Positions 1 through 9,714 are shown, counted from the first letter of the stretch. The stretch: DNA of 64,000 nucleotides from Sphingomonas abietis (GCF_027625475.1 NZ_CP115174.1:3876501-3940500); one strand, 5' to 3'. Numbers and translations: made by a program. The notes: generated by a model not told the origin, from the sequence alone.

Positions 1-2321
1 ATGATCTCGATGCGGACATCCTCGCTCGCCAGCACGCGGCGTATCGACGTCTCGATCACCTGCGCCTCGTTGAATGCCGGGATCAGCACCGAGACGAAGC
101 GGGTCGGGTCGATCGCCGGCGGCGTCTCCTTGGACTGTTCGTGGCGGGACCACAGCGCCAGCCCCGCCATCAGCAGCGCCCGCATGATGCCGAGCGTGAT
201 CGCCACGAAGAACAGCCATTTCAGCACCGCGAGCAGGCCCGCCAGGAACAGGAACATGCCGACGTCGGCGCGCACCGCGATCAGATCCTTGCCGGCGATC
301 GTCGGCATCACCTGATCGCGGTTCAGCCCGACCAGCTGGGAGACGGTGACGAACTTGTAGCCATGCGCCTTCAGCGTCTGAATGATGATCGGCAGCGCCT
401 CCAGCGTCTCCTGGCGATCGCCGCCGGCATCGTGGAGGAGCATGATGTTGCCCGAATATTTGTCGTTGCTCGCGGCCACGCCCTTGAAGGCGTTGCGCAG
501 GATCGTCTGCACGCCCGGCACCTGCCAGTCCTCGGTATCGACGTGGAGGCCGACATTGACGTAACCGTCATTCTGCGCGCGCAGCGCCGGGATGAGTTCG
601 TCGTCCGTGGTGGGTTCGGCGTCGCCGAAATAGGGCAGTCGCAGCAGCCGGGTGCCGCGCCCGGTATAGGCCTCGATCAGCCGCTGGGTGGCGTTCAGTT
701 CGATATTGGTGACGCGCAGGCTCGTCACCGCCATATTGGGATGGGTGTAGCTGTGGTTGCCGATCTCGTGGCCCTCAGCGATCTCGCGGTTGAGCAGGCC
801 GGGATGGCCGACCGCATTCTCGCCGATCACGAAGAAGGTGGCCGGGACGCCCTCGCGCTTGAGGATGTCGAGGACGCGCGGCGTCCAATAGCCGTCCGGC
901 CCGTCGTCGAAGGTCAGCGCGACATAGCCCGGCCGGTAGCCGACCTTGGTGACGACATAGGGCGTCGGCAGCGAATGATATTGCTCGCCCCGGATCAGGC
1001 CACGGGAGTCGGTGGTGATGCTGCGCTGGCCGGTGGTCGGCGTGTCGGTGACGCGCAGCACCTCGCCATTGCCCTCCACGTCGACATCGCCGACCGAATG
1101 CAGCGTCGAGAGGTCGGGCGGGAACTTGCTGGTCTGGAAGGCCTTCAGCGCGTCCCAAATGCCGGGATCCTCATAGCCCAGTCGCCACAGCGCAACCCCG
1201 GCGACACCCACCGCATCGGCGGCGCGCAGCTGGTTCCAGGCGCTCGCCGCGTCGAGCATCCAGACGGTATGGGGATCGCCATCGTCATCGGCGTAGGTGT
1301 AGGTGGAGTTGCCGCTCGCCGCGTCGAAACGGATTTGCGCCGCGCTGTCATGTGCGGCCAGCCACGCTTCCTCGACCGAGCTTTCCGCCGCCGGCCCCTT
1401 GCTGGGCCAGTCATAGGCATAGTTGCCGATCGCGACGATCGATTTGGCCATGCCGATCCGCGCCACGGCCGACCGCATCTGCTGGACGAACCACGCCTGG
1501 CTGGCGATCGGCCCGGGCGCGCTGTCATTCTCATGCTCATCATAGTCCATGATGAAGATGCGATCGGCGAAATGGGCGTAGGCCTTGAGGTTCCAGTCGG
1601 TATCGCCCACCGGCACCGTCAGCGTCACCAGCATGTTGCGCGGGCCGAAGCGGGCCTTGGCCTCGGCGATCAGGCGGAGATAGCCGGGCTGGGCGGCAGG
1701 CGCCAGCGACTCGAAATCGAAGACGACGCCATCGGCATGTTTGGCAACCAGCGCGGTGTCGAGCTGATCGAGAAACGCCTTGCGCGCCTTGGGATCGCGC
1801 AGCATCGCGGTGGTGCCGGCAACGTCCCACACGCCATTCTGCACATTCTGCACCATCGGCAGGATCTTGGGCCGGCTGGTGCCCATGCGGAGCACCGCAT
1901 CGAGCACACGATCGGGGGTGACGACGACCTTGTGATCCTTGCCGGTCACGAAGATGAGATCGGGGACGAGCCAGTCGATCTGCCCGATGTGCCGCACCAG
2001 CGAGGCCTTGGAAGCATCGTCCCACGGCACGTAGAAACCGATCACCTGCTGCTGGACGCTCGACGCCGCCTTGCTGCTGCCGGGCAGCCAGCCGCCCAGC
2101 GCCCGCTTGAGCACACGCCCGACCTGCGCGATCTGCGCCGGCAGCGGGCGGGTCTGCGGATGCTCGATGCCGATATCCAGCGCATTGGGCTTGGGCACGT
2201 CGACGATGGTGAGCGCGAACACGCAGGCCGTAATGAACAGCGTCAGGATCAGCGCAAACACGGTACGCAGCGACCAGCGCTTGCGCTTACCGCTGGGATC
2301 GTAAAAAACCGGCGCTTTCAT
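1..2321 (-). CDS. GH18 / polysaccharide deacetylase / GT2 three-domain protein (3' end outside window)
   Basis: The reading frame stays open from an ATG at 2321 to the window edge, giving at least 773 residues. A membrane anchor lies at about residues 17-38. A GH18-like domain follows, with an acidic FDFE motif near residue 199. Next is a NodB-type deacetylase domain with TFDDGP near 468 and the metal-binding HSYTH near 525. A transmembrane segment near 700 is followed by the start of a family 2 glycosyltransferase (SVLIPAFNE near 745). The architecture suggests synthesis and trimming of an N-acetylated surface polysaccharide across the inner membrane. That role is inferred and the substrate is unknown. 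The GT2 catalytic motifs lie beyond the edge. Confidence 0.86.
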   Translation of the reverse strand, partial: MKAPVFYDPSGKRKRWSLRTVFALILTLFITACVFALTIVDVPKPNALDIGIEHPQTRPLPAQIAQVGRVLKRALGGWLPGSSKAASSVQQQVIGFYVPWDDASKASLVRHIGQIDWLVPDLIFVTGKDHKVVVTPDRVLDAVLRMGTSRPKILPMVQNVQNGVWDVAGTTAMLRDPKARKAFLDQLDTALVAKHADGVVFDFESLAPAAQPGYLRLIAEAKARFGPRNMLVTLTVPVGDTDWNLKAYAHFADRIFIMDYDEHENDSAPGPIASQAWFVQQMRSAVARIGMAKSIVAIGNYAYDWPSKGPAAESSVEEAWLAAHDSAAQIRFDAASGNSTYTYADDDGDPHTVWMLDAASAWNQLRAADAVGVAGVALWRLGYEDPGIWDALKAFQTSKFPPDLSTLHSVGDVDVEGNGEVLRVTDTPTTGQRSITTDSRGLIRGEQYHSLPTPYVVTKVGYRPGYVALTFDDGPDGYWTPRVLDILKREGVPATFFVIGENAVGHPGLLNREIAEGHEIGNHSYTHPNMAVTSLRVTNIELNATQRLIEAYTGRGTRLLRLPYFGDAEPTTDDELIPALRAQNDGYVNVGLHVDTEDWQVPGVQTILRNAFKGVAASNDKYSGNIMLLHDAGGDRQETLEALPIIIQTLKAHGYKFVTVSQLVGLNRDQVMPTIAGKDLIAVRADVGMFLFLAGLLAVLKWLFFVAITLGIMRALLMAGLALWSRHEQSKETPPAIDPTRFVSVLIPAFNEAQVIETSIRRVLASEDVRIEI

Positions 2322-2575
2322 GCGTCTTCGACCACCATGTTATTTGTCATATCGGAAAACGGCGCCCGACTGGGAGTGGGTAGCCGAGCGCCGTTCCGTC
2401 ATGCATCGGCGTGACAGGGTCCAGGCCCGCCGACACCCCAATTTCTATGCCGCACATGCCCACCAAGCCGTTGCGACGGAATGAACGATCGGTAATGTCG
2501 CCCACTTCCGCTCCTCCAGAACCGACCCGGCGAATCTAACGCTCCGGCACGGTCGTGGGAAGCCTATCAAAAGAA

Positions 2576-3322
2576 TTAGGATTCGGCCGCCTGTCCACCG
2601 CAACGGGCCAGCGCGCCCCGCAGGCGCTCGGTCCATTCGGGGCGGCTGATCAGCAGGTCGGGCATATAGGGATCGGGCTGATTGTAGAGCAGCGGCTGGC
2701 CGTCGAGCCGGGTCGCGTTGAGGCCCGCCGCCAGCGCGATCGCGACCGGGGCGGCCGAATCCCATTCATATTGCCCGCCGGCATGGATGTAGCCGAGCGC
2801 ATCGCCGCGCAGCAGCGCCATCGTCTTGGCGCCGGCCGAGCCCATCGGCTTCATCGCGAGGGCAAGCTGGGCGCAGGTCCGCGTCGCGACGTCCGGCGGG
2901 CGGGATCGGCTGACCATGACGCCAGGCTCGCCGTGCAGGGCGGCCAGCCGCACCGTATCCGAACGCCACAGCGTCGCCCGCGCCGGCTCCGCCACCGCGC
3001 CGACCACCGGCACGCCGTCGATCGCGAGGGCGACATGCACCGCCCAATCCTCGCGCCCTTCGGCATATTCGCGGGTGCCGTCGAGCGGATCGACGATCCA
3101 CACCCGGCTTTTGTCCAGCCGCGCGCGATCATCGACGCTCTCTTCGGACAGCAGGCCGTCATCGGGTCGCTGGTGACGGATGGCGCGCACGAGGAACGCA
3201 TTGGCGGTCTGGTCGCCCGCCTCGCCCAGCGCCTTGCCGGACAGCAGCTCGGATCGTCTCAGATCGAGGAGCAGGCGGCCCGCGAAATCCGCGAGCGCCG
3301 CGGCGAGATCGATGTCGTTCAC
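2576..3322 (-). CDS. cysQ: Inositol-monophosphatase-family phosphatase, CysQ-like 3'(2'),5'-bisphosphate nucleotidase
   Basis: The protein has about 248 residues and carries the lithium-sensitive phosphatase signatures: LLSEES (metal ligand), WIVDPLDGT near residue 80, and YEWDSAAP near the C-terminus. CysQ removes phosphate from PAP, a by-product of sulfate assimilation. Other inositol-phosphatase-like substrates are possible. The frame is open further upstream, but a GTG at 3322 in front of NDIDLAAAL was chosen because upstream residues are Arg/Ser-rich and would overlap the SH3 gene. No clear Shine-Dalgarno supports this start. It lies about 46 bases downstream of the SH3 gene, suggesting cotranscription. 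Confidence 0.78.
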   Translation of the reverse strand: MNDIDLAAALADFAGRLLLDLRRSELLSGKALGEAGDQTANAFLVRAIRHQRPDDGLLSEESVDDRARLDKSRVWIVDPLDGTREYAEGREDWAVHVALAIDGVPVVGAVAEPARATLWRSDTVRLAALHGEPGVMVSRSRPPDVATRTCAQLALAMKPMGSAGAKTMALLRGDALGYIHAGGQYEWDSAAPVAIALAAGLNATRLDGQPLLYNQPDPYMPDLLISRPEWTERLRGALARCGGQAAES

Positions 3323-3368
3323 CGCCGGGAAAATGGTGGCGGCGGCGCCGGAAAGCAACCGCGCCGGC

Positions 3369-3881
3369 TCACTTGACCGTTTCGCCGGGATCGACGCCCC
3401 ACAGCTTCGCCTCCTCGACGAACCCGCCACGCCCCTTGACGTCGAACCGGCACCAGCCGTCCGCGCAGCGGGACAGGGTGCCGATCACGCCCGCCTCGGC
3501 CCGCCACAGCAGCTTGGCGCCGTCATGGGGGGCATCCAGCAGATCGACCGTGCCGCCCTTGATCATGCCAGTGCGCTGATCGGAGACGAGGTTGCCGATC
3601 ATCCAGCCCTCGGCACCGTCGGGATCGCGGATCTTGCGCCAGCCGGGATAGACCTCGAGCACCTGCACCGGCAGGTTTTGCCGCTGGTAGAACCAGTTGA
3701 CCGGATAGTTGCGCCCCGGCCCGGTGCGCATCCGGGCCTGGCTGGCGGACAGCGATGCCCAATAAGGGGTCTCGCGCTGCGGCGGCGGGGCAGCATGGGC
3801 CCATCCTCCGGAAAGGACCGCCACCAGCGCTATCCCCACTATCCCCTTCATCCGCTTCAGCCTTTTTCCGATCGCACGCAT
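3369..3881 (-). CDS. Exported SH3-domain protein
   Basis: The 170-residue protein begins with a basic N-terminus and hydrophobic stretch ending in AHA-A, a likely Sec signal peptide. It then has a bacterial SH3-like fold: ARMRTGPGRNYPVNW, then VLEVYPGWRKIRDPDGAEGWM. Sphingomonads commonly carry such periplasmic SH3 proteins, presumed to bind peptidoglycan or protein ligands. A second ATG at 3851 (MKGIVG) could be the real start and gives a more typical signal peptide. It is the upstream neighbour of the CysQ-like gene. The specific function is unknown. Confidence 0.8.
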   Translation of the reverse strand: MRAIGKRLKRMKGIVGIALVAVLSGGWAHAAPPPQRETPYWASLSASQARMRTGPGRNYPVNWFYQRQNLPVQVLEVYPGWRKIRDPDGAEGWMIGNLVSDQRTGMIKGGTVDLLDAPHDGAKLLWRAEAGVIGTLSRCADGWCRFDVKGRGGFVEEAKLWGVDPGETVK

Positions 3882-3963
3882 GTCGCAGCTCTAGGCTTGG
3901 AAAGAGGCGGCAACAAGGGTCGCCCCGGCGCTGGCCCCCGAAGCGCCCCCGCCTCGGCCCGCG

Positions 3964-4659
3964 TCAGGGCAATCCGGCGAGCCAATCGACCAGCAGGCGA
4001 CGACCGGCCCGCGCGGCATCGGCGCCGAGCCGCGCATGATCGGCGCGGATCACATCCGCCGAGGTGCCGGCACCGAGGATATAATCGGCGTCCTCCTCGA
4101 TCCAGCGGCCGATCCCGTCGTTCATGTCCCCCATTTCGGGATGGCATTGCAGCGCCAGCACCGTGGCGCCGAGCGCGAACGCCTGCGGGAAATATTCCGT
4201 CTCGGCAAGCAAGGTCGCGCCCGCCGGCACCGTGAAGCCATCGCCATGCCAGTGCAGGATCGGTACGCCCGCCAACGCCGCGAGCGGAGAGTGTCGCCCC
4301 GCCTCGCCGATCGAGACCGGCGCGAAGCCGACCTCGCGCACCGGCCCCGGCTTCACCTCGCCGCCCAGCGCCGCCGCGATCAGTTGCGCACCCAGGCAGA
4401 TGCCCAAGGTCGGGCCACCGGCCATGATCCGCATCGCGATGCGGGCCAGTTCGCCCTCGATCCAGGGATGGGCGTCACGCTCATAGACGGCCATCGGGCC
4501 GCCCATCAGGATCAGCAGATCGGGATCGAGGAAATCGATCTCGGCGAAACCGCGATCGCCCGCGAACACGCGATCGATCGCATAGCCCCGGGCGGCCAGC
4601 GGCGCGCCGAACGCCGCCAGCCCCTCATGCGCGACATGATGGACGACGAGCGCCCGCAT
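3964..4659 (-). CDS. Class I glutamine amidotransferase (GMP-synthase-like)
   Basis: The 231-residue protein has the class I glutaminase triad: the nucleophile in GICLGAQL near residue 89, and the His-Glu pair in LQCHPEMG near 175. The LILMGGPMAVYE motif is typical of stand-alone GATase1 proteins. No synthetase domain is fused, so it presumably hydrolyses glutamine or a gamma-glutamyl compound; the substrate is unknown. A GAGGAG ribosome-binding site precedes the ATG. The stop of the nitronate monooxygenase-like gene is about 20 bases upstream, so the two are probably cotranscribed. Confidence 0.84.
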   Translation of the reverse strand: MRALVVHHVAHEGLAAFGAPLAARGYAIDRVFAGDRGFAEIDFLDPDLLILMGGPMAVYERDAHPWIEGELARIAMRIMAGGPTLGICLGAQLIAAALGGEVKPGPVREVGFAPVSIGEAGRHSPLAALAGVPILHWHGDGFTVPAGATLLAETEYFPQAFALGATVLALQCHPEMGDMNDGIGRWIEEDADYILGAGTSADVIRADHARLGADAARAGRRLLVDWLAGLP

Positions 4660-4678
4660 GCTGTGCTCCTCTGACCGA

Positions 4679-6085
4679 TCAGTCGCCGGTCAGGATGCGA
4701 TCGACCAGCTGCTTCACGCTCGGCACGAAGCCGTTCGAGTAGAACGGATCCTGCTTGAAGCGATAGGCGGCATGGCCGGCGAACATCAGATTCTGCTCGG
4801 TATCGCCGCCATGCGCGATGTCCTGCAGCGTCTTCTGGATGCAGAAGCTGCGCGGATCGGCGAGCCGCCCGGTCGAGTTCGTCTCGGTATCCGCCCAGGA
4901 CGAGAAGCCGCACTGGCTGAGGCAGCCCATGCAATCGGCCTGGTCCTTGCGGACGATCTTCATCTCCTCGGGCGTGACGAAGACGAGCGTGTTGTCCGGC
5001 GTCTTGAGCGCGTTGACATAGCCCAGGCCATACCATTCGCGGGCGCGCAGCAGATCGCCGCGCGTCACCCAGAAGCTCTTGCCCTTGACGCCGACGTCGA
5101 GCTGGAACTGGTGATCCCCCGCCGCCTCGCCCGAAAAGGCGATCTGGCGCTCGGAGCGCGCCTCGAGATTGCGCAGGAAGGGATTGCGCACCGCCGACGA
5201 ATAGAAACCGGTCGGCGAGAAGCGGTGGAGCAGGATGTCGCCCTCGTCGAGCGTCATCAGCCGCTGCTTCCACATGTCCGGGATCGGGCTTTCCTGCGTC
5301 AGTAGCGGCCGGGTGCCGAACTGGAAGGCGATGCTGCCGAGCTCCGGATTGTCGATCCAATTCTCCCACTCGCGCAGGAACCAGACATTGCCGGCCATCA
5401 CGATCGGGGTGGAATCGGGGATGCCGCCCTCGCGCATGGTCTCGCGCAGCGCCTTCACCCGGGGATAGGGATCCTCGGGCTGCAGCGGGTCTTCGGCGTT
5501 GGACAGGCCGTTATGGCCGCCGGCCTTCCACGGATCCTCATACACCACCGCCGACAGCCAGTCGGCCGCCTTGTGATAGGCGCGCTTCCACAAGGCGCGG
5601 AAGGCGCGGCCCGAACTCACGATCGGCAGGTAGGAGACATTGTGGTGCGCCGCGATCTCGGACAGCTTGTAGGGCATGCCCGCGCCGCAGGTGACGCCGG
5701 AGACGAGGCCCTTGGTCCGCTCCAGCACGCCCTGGAGGACGCGCTGCGCGCCGCCCATTTCCCAGAGCACGTTGATGTTGATCGCGCCCTTGCCGGACGC
5801 GACATCATAAGCCCGCTTGACCTGCTCGACAGCGCCATCGACGGCATATTGGATCAGCTCCTCATGCCGCTCGCGGCGGGTGAGCGCCTTGTAGATCTGG
5901 GGGATGATCTTGCCGTCATGATCGTAGCTGTCGGCGTTCACCGCCGACACCGTCCCGATTCCGCCGGCCGCGGCCCACGCGCCCGAGCTCATGTGATTGG
6001 TAGCGGCAACGCCCTTGCCGCCCTCGACGAGCGGCCATACCTCGCGGCCGCCATACAGGATCGGCTGCAAACCTTTGAACAACAT
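4679..6085 (-). CDS. Nitronate monooxygenase / 2-nitropropane dioxygenase family flavoprotein
   Basis: The 468-residue protein belongs to the FMN-dependent NMO/FabK-like TIM-barrel family. It has a glycine-rich N-terminus (SGAWAAAGGIGTVSAVNAD), a VSGVTCGAGMPYKLSE segment and an AFQFGTRPLLT phosphate-binding region. The C-terminus is cysteine-rich (CMGCLSQCGF) and longer than in classical nitronate monooxygenases, as in the alphaproteobacterial subgroup. Its likely role is flavin-dependent oxidation of a nitronate or similar carbanion; the true substrate is not known. A CGGAGAAG ribosome-binding site precedes the ATG. Confidence 0.84.
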   Translation of the reverse strand: MLFKGLQPILYGGREVWPLVEGGKGVAATNHMSSGAWAAAGGIGTVSAVNADSYDHDGKIIPQIYKALTRRERHEELIQYAVDGAVEQVKRAYDVASGKGAININVLWEMGGAQRVLQGVLERTKGLVSGVTCGAGMPYKLSEIAAHHNVSYLPIVSSGRAFRALWKRAYHKAADWLSAVVYEDPWKAGGHNGLSNAEDPLQPEDPYPRVKALRETMREGGIPDSTPIVMAGNVWFLREWENWIDNPELGSIAFQFGTRPLLTQESPIPDMWKQRLMTLDEGDILLHRFSPTGFYSSAVRNPFLRNLEARSERQIAFSGEAAGDHQFQLDVGVKGKSFWVTRGDLLRAREWYGLGYVNALKTPDNTLVFVTPEEMKIVRKDQADCMGCLSQCGFSSWADTETNSTGRLADPRSFCIQKTLQDIAHGGDTEQNLMFAGHAAYRFKQDPFYSNGFVPSVKQLVDRILTGD

Positions 6086-6174
6086 TCTTCTCCGTTCCGG
6101 AGCTGGGGACCCGACCCGCTCTTAGCAGGAACCATCGGCCTCTGCTAATCCTGCGTTAGGATAAGAGAAATGGA

Positions 6175-7314
6175 TCAGGAGACCAGGGCCGGCCGGCCGA
6201 TCGCCTCGCCATAAAGCGCAGCATAATCGGCGATCATCGCCGCCTCGCCATAACGCGACCAGGCGAGCGTGCGGTTGGCCGAACCCAGCCGGTGGCGGAC
6301 ATCGCGGTTCGCGACCAGCCGGCCGATCGCATCGGCGAAACCGGCGTCGTCGGCGACCGGGACGATGTAGCGCCGGTTCTCCTGCGAAACCATCGAGCGG
6401 ACATCGCCGACATCGGTGGAGACCACCGGCAGGCCCGCCGCCATCGCCTCGATCAGTGAGATCGGGAATTGCTCGCTGTCGGACGCCAGGGCGAAGATGT
6501 CGAAATGGCCCACATAGCGCGACGGATCGGCGAGGAAGCCCGGCAACAGCAGGCGATCGGCCACGCCCTCGGACTGCGCGGTGGCGAGGATCGCGTCCCG
6601 CTCCGGCCCCTCGCCGACGATCACCAATCGCCCCCCCGCCCCCGATCGCGCGAAGCCACGGACGAGGCGCGGCAGATTCTTGACCGCGCGCAGGCCGGCC
6701 AGCGTGCCGACCACCACGTCGCCCGGCGCGCGGCGGAAACCGGGGATCGCATCGGCGGCAGGCACGCCGTAGCGCTCGAGCGGGATGCCGTTGGCGATGC
6801 GACGGATATGGCGCGCAGGCTGATGCCAGTCCCGCCGCGCGATCTTTTCCAGCCGCTCGGACGGGACGACCAGCCGATGCGCCGCGCCCAGCATCGCGCG
6901 GCGGAACAGCATGCGCGCCGGCTTCTGCCGCTCCCACTCGTCGGCGTTGAAGCCGTCCTCATGATGGACCAGCGGCGGCAACCGCATCATGCCGGCATAG
7001 AGGCGCCGGGCGGCGACGCCGTCCATCGCGCCCCAATTATAGCTCAGCACCAGATCGAAGCCGGCCATGTAGCGCGCCATGTGCCAGTAGCGGCGCGGAC
7101 CGGGCCTGCCGATCAGCGACGGCGCCTCGCCCTCCCCCGGAAAGGTCACGGCGATCGCCGGATCGATCGCGTCGCGCGCGCCCAGGGCGCCCGGCACCGC
7201 GCTCAGCACGACATGCTCGGCGCGATCGCCGAAGGCGTTCATCAGCCGGACGGCACGCGCCTCCTTGCCGCCGAGCGCGAAGGTCGAATGCAGATGCAGG
7301 ATACGGACGGGCAT
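6175..7314 (-). CDS. Glycosyltransferase family 4 (GT-B fold)
   Basis: The protein of about 379 residues has a GT-B organisation. The N-terminal domain begins VRILHLHSTFALGGKEARAV, the acceptor-side pattern of family 4 enzymes. The C-terminal nucleotide-sugar domain has GTLAGLRAVKNLPRLV, LVIVGEGPERDAI and FALASDSEQFPISLIEAMAAGLPVV (the E-x7-E motif). It probably adds a sugar to a cell-surface polysaccharide or lipid. The ATG at 7314 (MPVRIL) was preferred to the GTG nine bases upstream. No strong ribosome-binding site is seen for either. Confidence 0.85.
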   Translation of the reverse strand: MPVRILHLHSTFALGGKEARAVRLMNAFGDRAEHVVLSAVPGALGARDAIDPAIAVTFPGEGEAPSLIGRPGPRRYWHMARYMAGFDLVLSYNWGAMDGVAARRLYAGMMRLPPLVHHEDGFNADEWERQKPARMLFRRAMLGAAHRLVVPSERLEKIARRDWHQPARHIRRIANGIPLERYGVPAADAIPGFRRAPGDVVVGTLAGLRAVKNLPRLVRGFARSGAGGRLVIVGEGPERDAILATAQSEGVADRLLLPGFLADPSRYVGHFDIFALASDSEQFPISLIEAMAAGLPVVSTDVGDVRSMVSQENRRYIVPVADDAGFADAIGRLVANRDVRHRLGSANRTLAWSRYGEAAMIADYAALYGEAIGRPALVS

Positions 7315-7366
7315 GATGCGCACGATCTATCACGCCAATCGTGAATTCCTGATGGACGGCCCAGGC

Positions 7367-8257
7367 TCAGCGCGCCGAACGGACGCGATCGAGCAGCCGG
7401 TCGATCGCCGCCACCGCTTCGGGCTCGTCCAGCGTCGGGGCGTGGCCGACATCGGGGACGGTCGTGAGGTCCAGCCCCGGCAGGCGCGACACCATCTCGT
7501 CCGCCAGCTTCGCCGAGAGCAGGTCGCTGCGGCCACCGCGCACCAGCGCGAGAGGGCGCCCCCGAAGCGCCGAGAACGCCGGCCACAGGTCCGGCGCGGG
7601 CGCATCCTCCGTGACCTGGCGGATCGGCTCGGCGATCCGCATGTCGTAATCGAACACGATCCGGCCTGCAGAGGTCAGCCGGCAGCGGCGCTTGGCGAGC
7701 AGCAGCCAGTCCTCCAGCATGTAGCGGGGGAAGACGTCGCGCTCGGTCTCGGCCAGCGCGCGGGCCGCATGGAGCCAGGTCGGCCAGCTCGCGCTCTTGC
7801 CGACATAGGAGCGGATGCGCGAAATGCCGGCCGGATCGATCACCGGGCCGATATCGTTGAGCAGCACGCCGGCCAGCCGCTCGGGCGTGGTCAGCGCCAT
7901 CAGCATCGCGATCAGGCCGCCGAGCGAGGTGCCGAGCAGCACCGCCTTGTCGATCCCGAGCGCGACATAGAGCGCCCCGATGTCCAGCACATAGGTCGGC
8001 GGTGTGTAGCTCGCCGAGTCGGGCGACTGCGGGCTTTCGCCGCGCCCGCGCAGATCGACGCAGATCACCCGCCATTCCGGCGACAACCGCTCGGCCAGCG
8101 CCTCGAAATCGCGGGCATTGCGGGTCAGGCCGGGAATGCACAGGATCGGCGGGCGCCCGTCGGCCTTGGCGTCCGCGCCGCCGGGATAATCGCGATAATG
8201 CAGCTTGAGGCCGTCGGTCGATTGCCACCAGCCGTCCTCGTAGCGTTGCGATACCAT
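7367..8257 (-). CDS. Alpha/beta-hydrolase
   Basis: About 296 residues with a canonical alpha/beta-hydrolase fold: LCIPGLTRNARDF (oxyanion loop), the nucleophile elbow GTSLGG near residue 107, an acid in LVRGGRSDLLS and the catalytic His in VPDVGHAPTLDEP. Substrate not predictable; related proteins are annotated as esterases or lactonases. The ATG at 8257 (MVSQRYEDG) was chosen because GGAG lies six bases upstream, and longer versions would overlap the divergent selO gene. The two genes are back to back with about 37 bases between starts. Confidence 0.85.
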   Translation of the reverse strand: MVSQRYEDGWWQSTDGLKLHYRDYPGGADAKADGRPPILCIPGLTRNARDFEALAERLSPEWRVICVDLRGRGESPQSPDSASYTPPTYVLDIGALYVALGIDKAVLLGTSLGGLIAMLMALTTPERLAGVLLNDIGPVIDPAGISRIRSYVGKSASWPTWLHAARALAETERDVFPRYMLEDWLLLAKRRCRLTSAGRIVFDYDMRIAEPIRQVTEDAPAPDLWPAFSALRGRPLALVRGGRSDLLSAKLADEMVSRLPGLDLTTVPDVGHAPTLDEPEAVAAIDRLLDRVRSAR

Positions 8258-8294
8258 GCTTGTCTCCGGGGTGTGGCGCGCCCCATATCGCGGC

Positions 8295-9659
8295 ATGGAC
8301 TTCTCCCCGCAAGCACGCATCCTCACCCTTGGCGACAGCTTTTACGATCGGGTGGCCCCGGCGGACTTTCCGAGCACGATCCTGCGCTTCCGCAACGATC
8401 GGGCGGCGGCCGAGATCGGGCTCGACCGAATGGACGATGCCGGGTGGATCGACCGCTTCGGCCGCTTCCGCGCCTTCGAGGGATCGCTGCCCGAACCGCT
8501 GGCGCTGCGCTATCACGGCCACCAGTTCCGCCACTACAACCCCGATATCGGCGATGGCCGCGGCTTCACCTACGCCCAGATGCGCGACGCATCGGGGCGG
8601 CTGATGGATCTCGGCACCAAGGGCAGCGGCCCGACCCCGTGGAGCCGTTCCGGCGATGGCCGGCTGACCCTGAAGGGCGGCGTCCGCGAGGTGCTCGCCA
8701 CCGAGATGCTGGAGGCGCTCGGCGTGAACACGTCGCGCAGCTTCTCGCTGATCGAGACCGGCGAGGCGCTCCATCGCGGCGACGAGCCCTCGCCCACCCG
8801 ATCCGCCGTGCTGGTGCGGCTGAGCCACGGCCATATCCGCATCGGCAGCTTCCAGCGCCTCGCGACGTTGCAGGACGATGCCGGGCTGGCGGCGCTGACC
8901 CGCTATGTGCTGGCCGAGCTTTATGGCGAAGCGCCGGGCGAACAACCGGCGCTCCAGCTCTACGCGCACGTCGTCGAGCGCACCGCGCGGCTGTCGGCCT
9001 CCTACATGGCGGCGGGATTCGTCCATGGCGTGCTCAACAGCGACAATATCAACGTCACCGGCGAGAGCTTCGATTACGGGCCGTGGCGCTGGACGCCCTA
9101 TTGGGACGTGAATTTCACCGCCGCCTATTTCGATCATCAGGGCCTCTACGCCTTCGGCCGGCAGGCGCAGGCGATCCATTGGGACGTGGCGCAGCTCGCC
9201 ATCGCGCTCTCCCGCATCTGCGACATCGAGGCGCTGGCGCCGATCCTCGATCGCTTTCCGGCGCTGTACGAAGCGGCGCTCGCCGCCGCCCTGCTCAAGC
9301 GGCTGGGCGTGATCCCGAAGGGCGAGGCCGAGGACATCGCGCTGGCCGATACCATGGTGCGCGCACTCCAGGCCGGGGCCGTCACCATCGATCGTTTCTT
9401 CTTCGATTGGCGCGGCGGCGCGCGGCGGAACGACGACCCGGCCTATCACCAACCCGCATTCGCGCCGTTCGTCAGCGCCGTCGCCGGCTATCGGGCCGCT
9501 GCGACCACCGATCACCCCTATTGGTCCGATGGCGCGCCGTGCGCGATGCATATCGAGGAGGTCGAGGCGATCTGGGCGCCGATCGCCGAATCCGACGACT
9601 GGTCCTTGTTCACCATGAAAGTCTCGGCGATCCGGCGGATGGGGGATGCGCTGTCTTGA
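8295..9659 (+). CDS. selO: Protein adenylyltransferase SelO (YdiU family)
   Basis: The 454-residue pseudokinase-fold enzyme transfers AMP from ATP to hydroxyl side chains of target proteins. The family marks are present: HGHQFRHYNPDIGDGRG, LGTKGSGPTPWSRSGDGRL (nucleotide loop) and HGVLNSDNINVTG followed by DYGPW, which supplies the metal-binding Asn and Asp. The protein is slightly shorter than E. coli YdiU and lacks the C-terminal Cys/Sec motif of long SelO proteins. The ATG at 8295 (MDFSPQARI) matches the conserved family start. It is followed after about 55 bases by astD. Confidence 0.88.
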   Translation: MDFSPQARILTLGDSFYDRVAPADFPSTILRFRNDRAAAEIGLDRMDDAGWIDRFGRFRAFEGSLPEPLALRYHGHQFRHYNPDIGDGRGFTYAQMRDASGRLMDLGTKGSGPTPWSRSGDGRLTLKGGVREVLATEMLEALGVNTSRSFSLIETGEALHRGDEPSPTRSAVLVRLSHGHIRIGSFQRLATLQDDAGLAALTRYVLAELYGEAPGEQPALQLYAHVVERTARLSASYMAAGFVHGVLNSDNINVTGESFDYGPWRWTPYWDVNFTAAYFDHQGLYAFGRQAQAIHWDVAQLAIALSRICDIEALAPILDRFPALYEAALAAALLKRLGVIPKGEAEDIALADTMVRALQAGAVTIDRFFFDWRGGARRNDDPAYHQPAFAPFVSAVAGYRAAATTDHPYWSDGAPCAMHIEEVEAIWAPIAESDDWSLFTMKVSAIRRMGDALS

Positions 9660-9714
9660 CCCCGACACGCAAACCCTGTTGTTGGCGCTTCCAAGAGGAC
9701 AAGCGCGCGACATC

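Noticed and set aside
141..2414. Long plus-strand frame of 757 codons
   Set aside because: It is antisense to the GH18/deacetylase/GT2 gene, whose minus-strand frame carries recognisable motifs. Its Arg/Gly/Asp/His-rich composition is typical of shadow frames in high-GC DNA.
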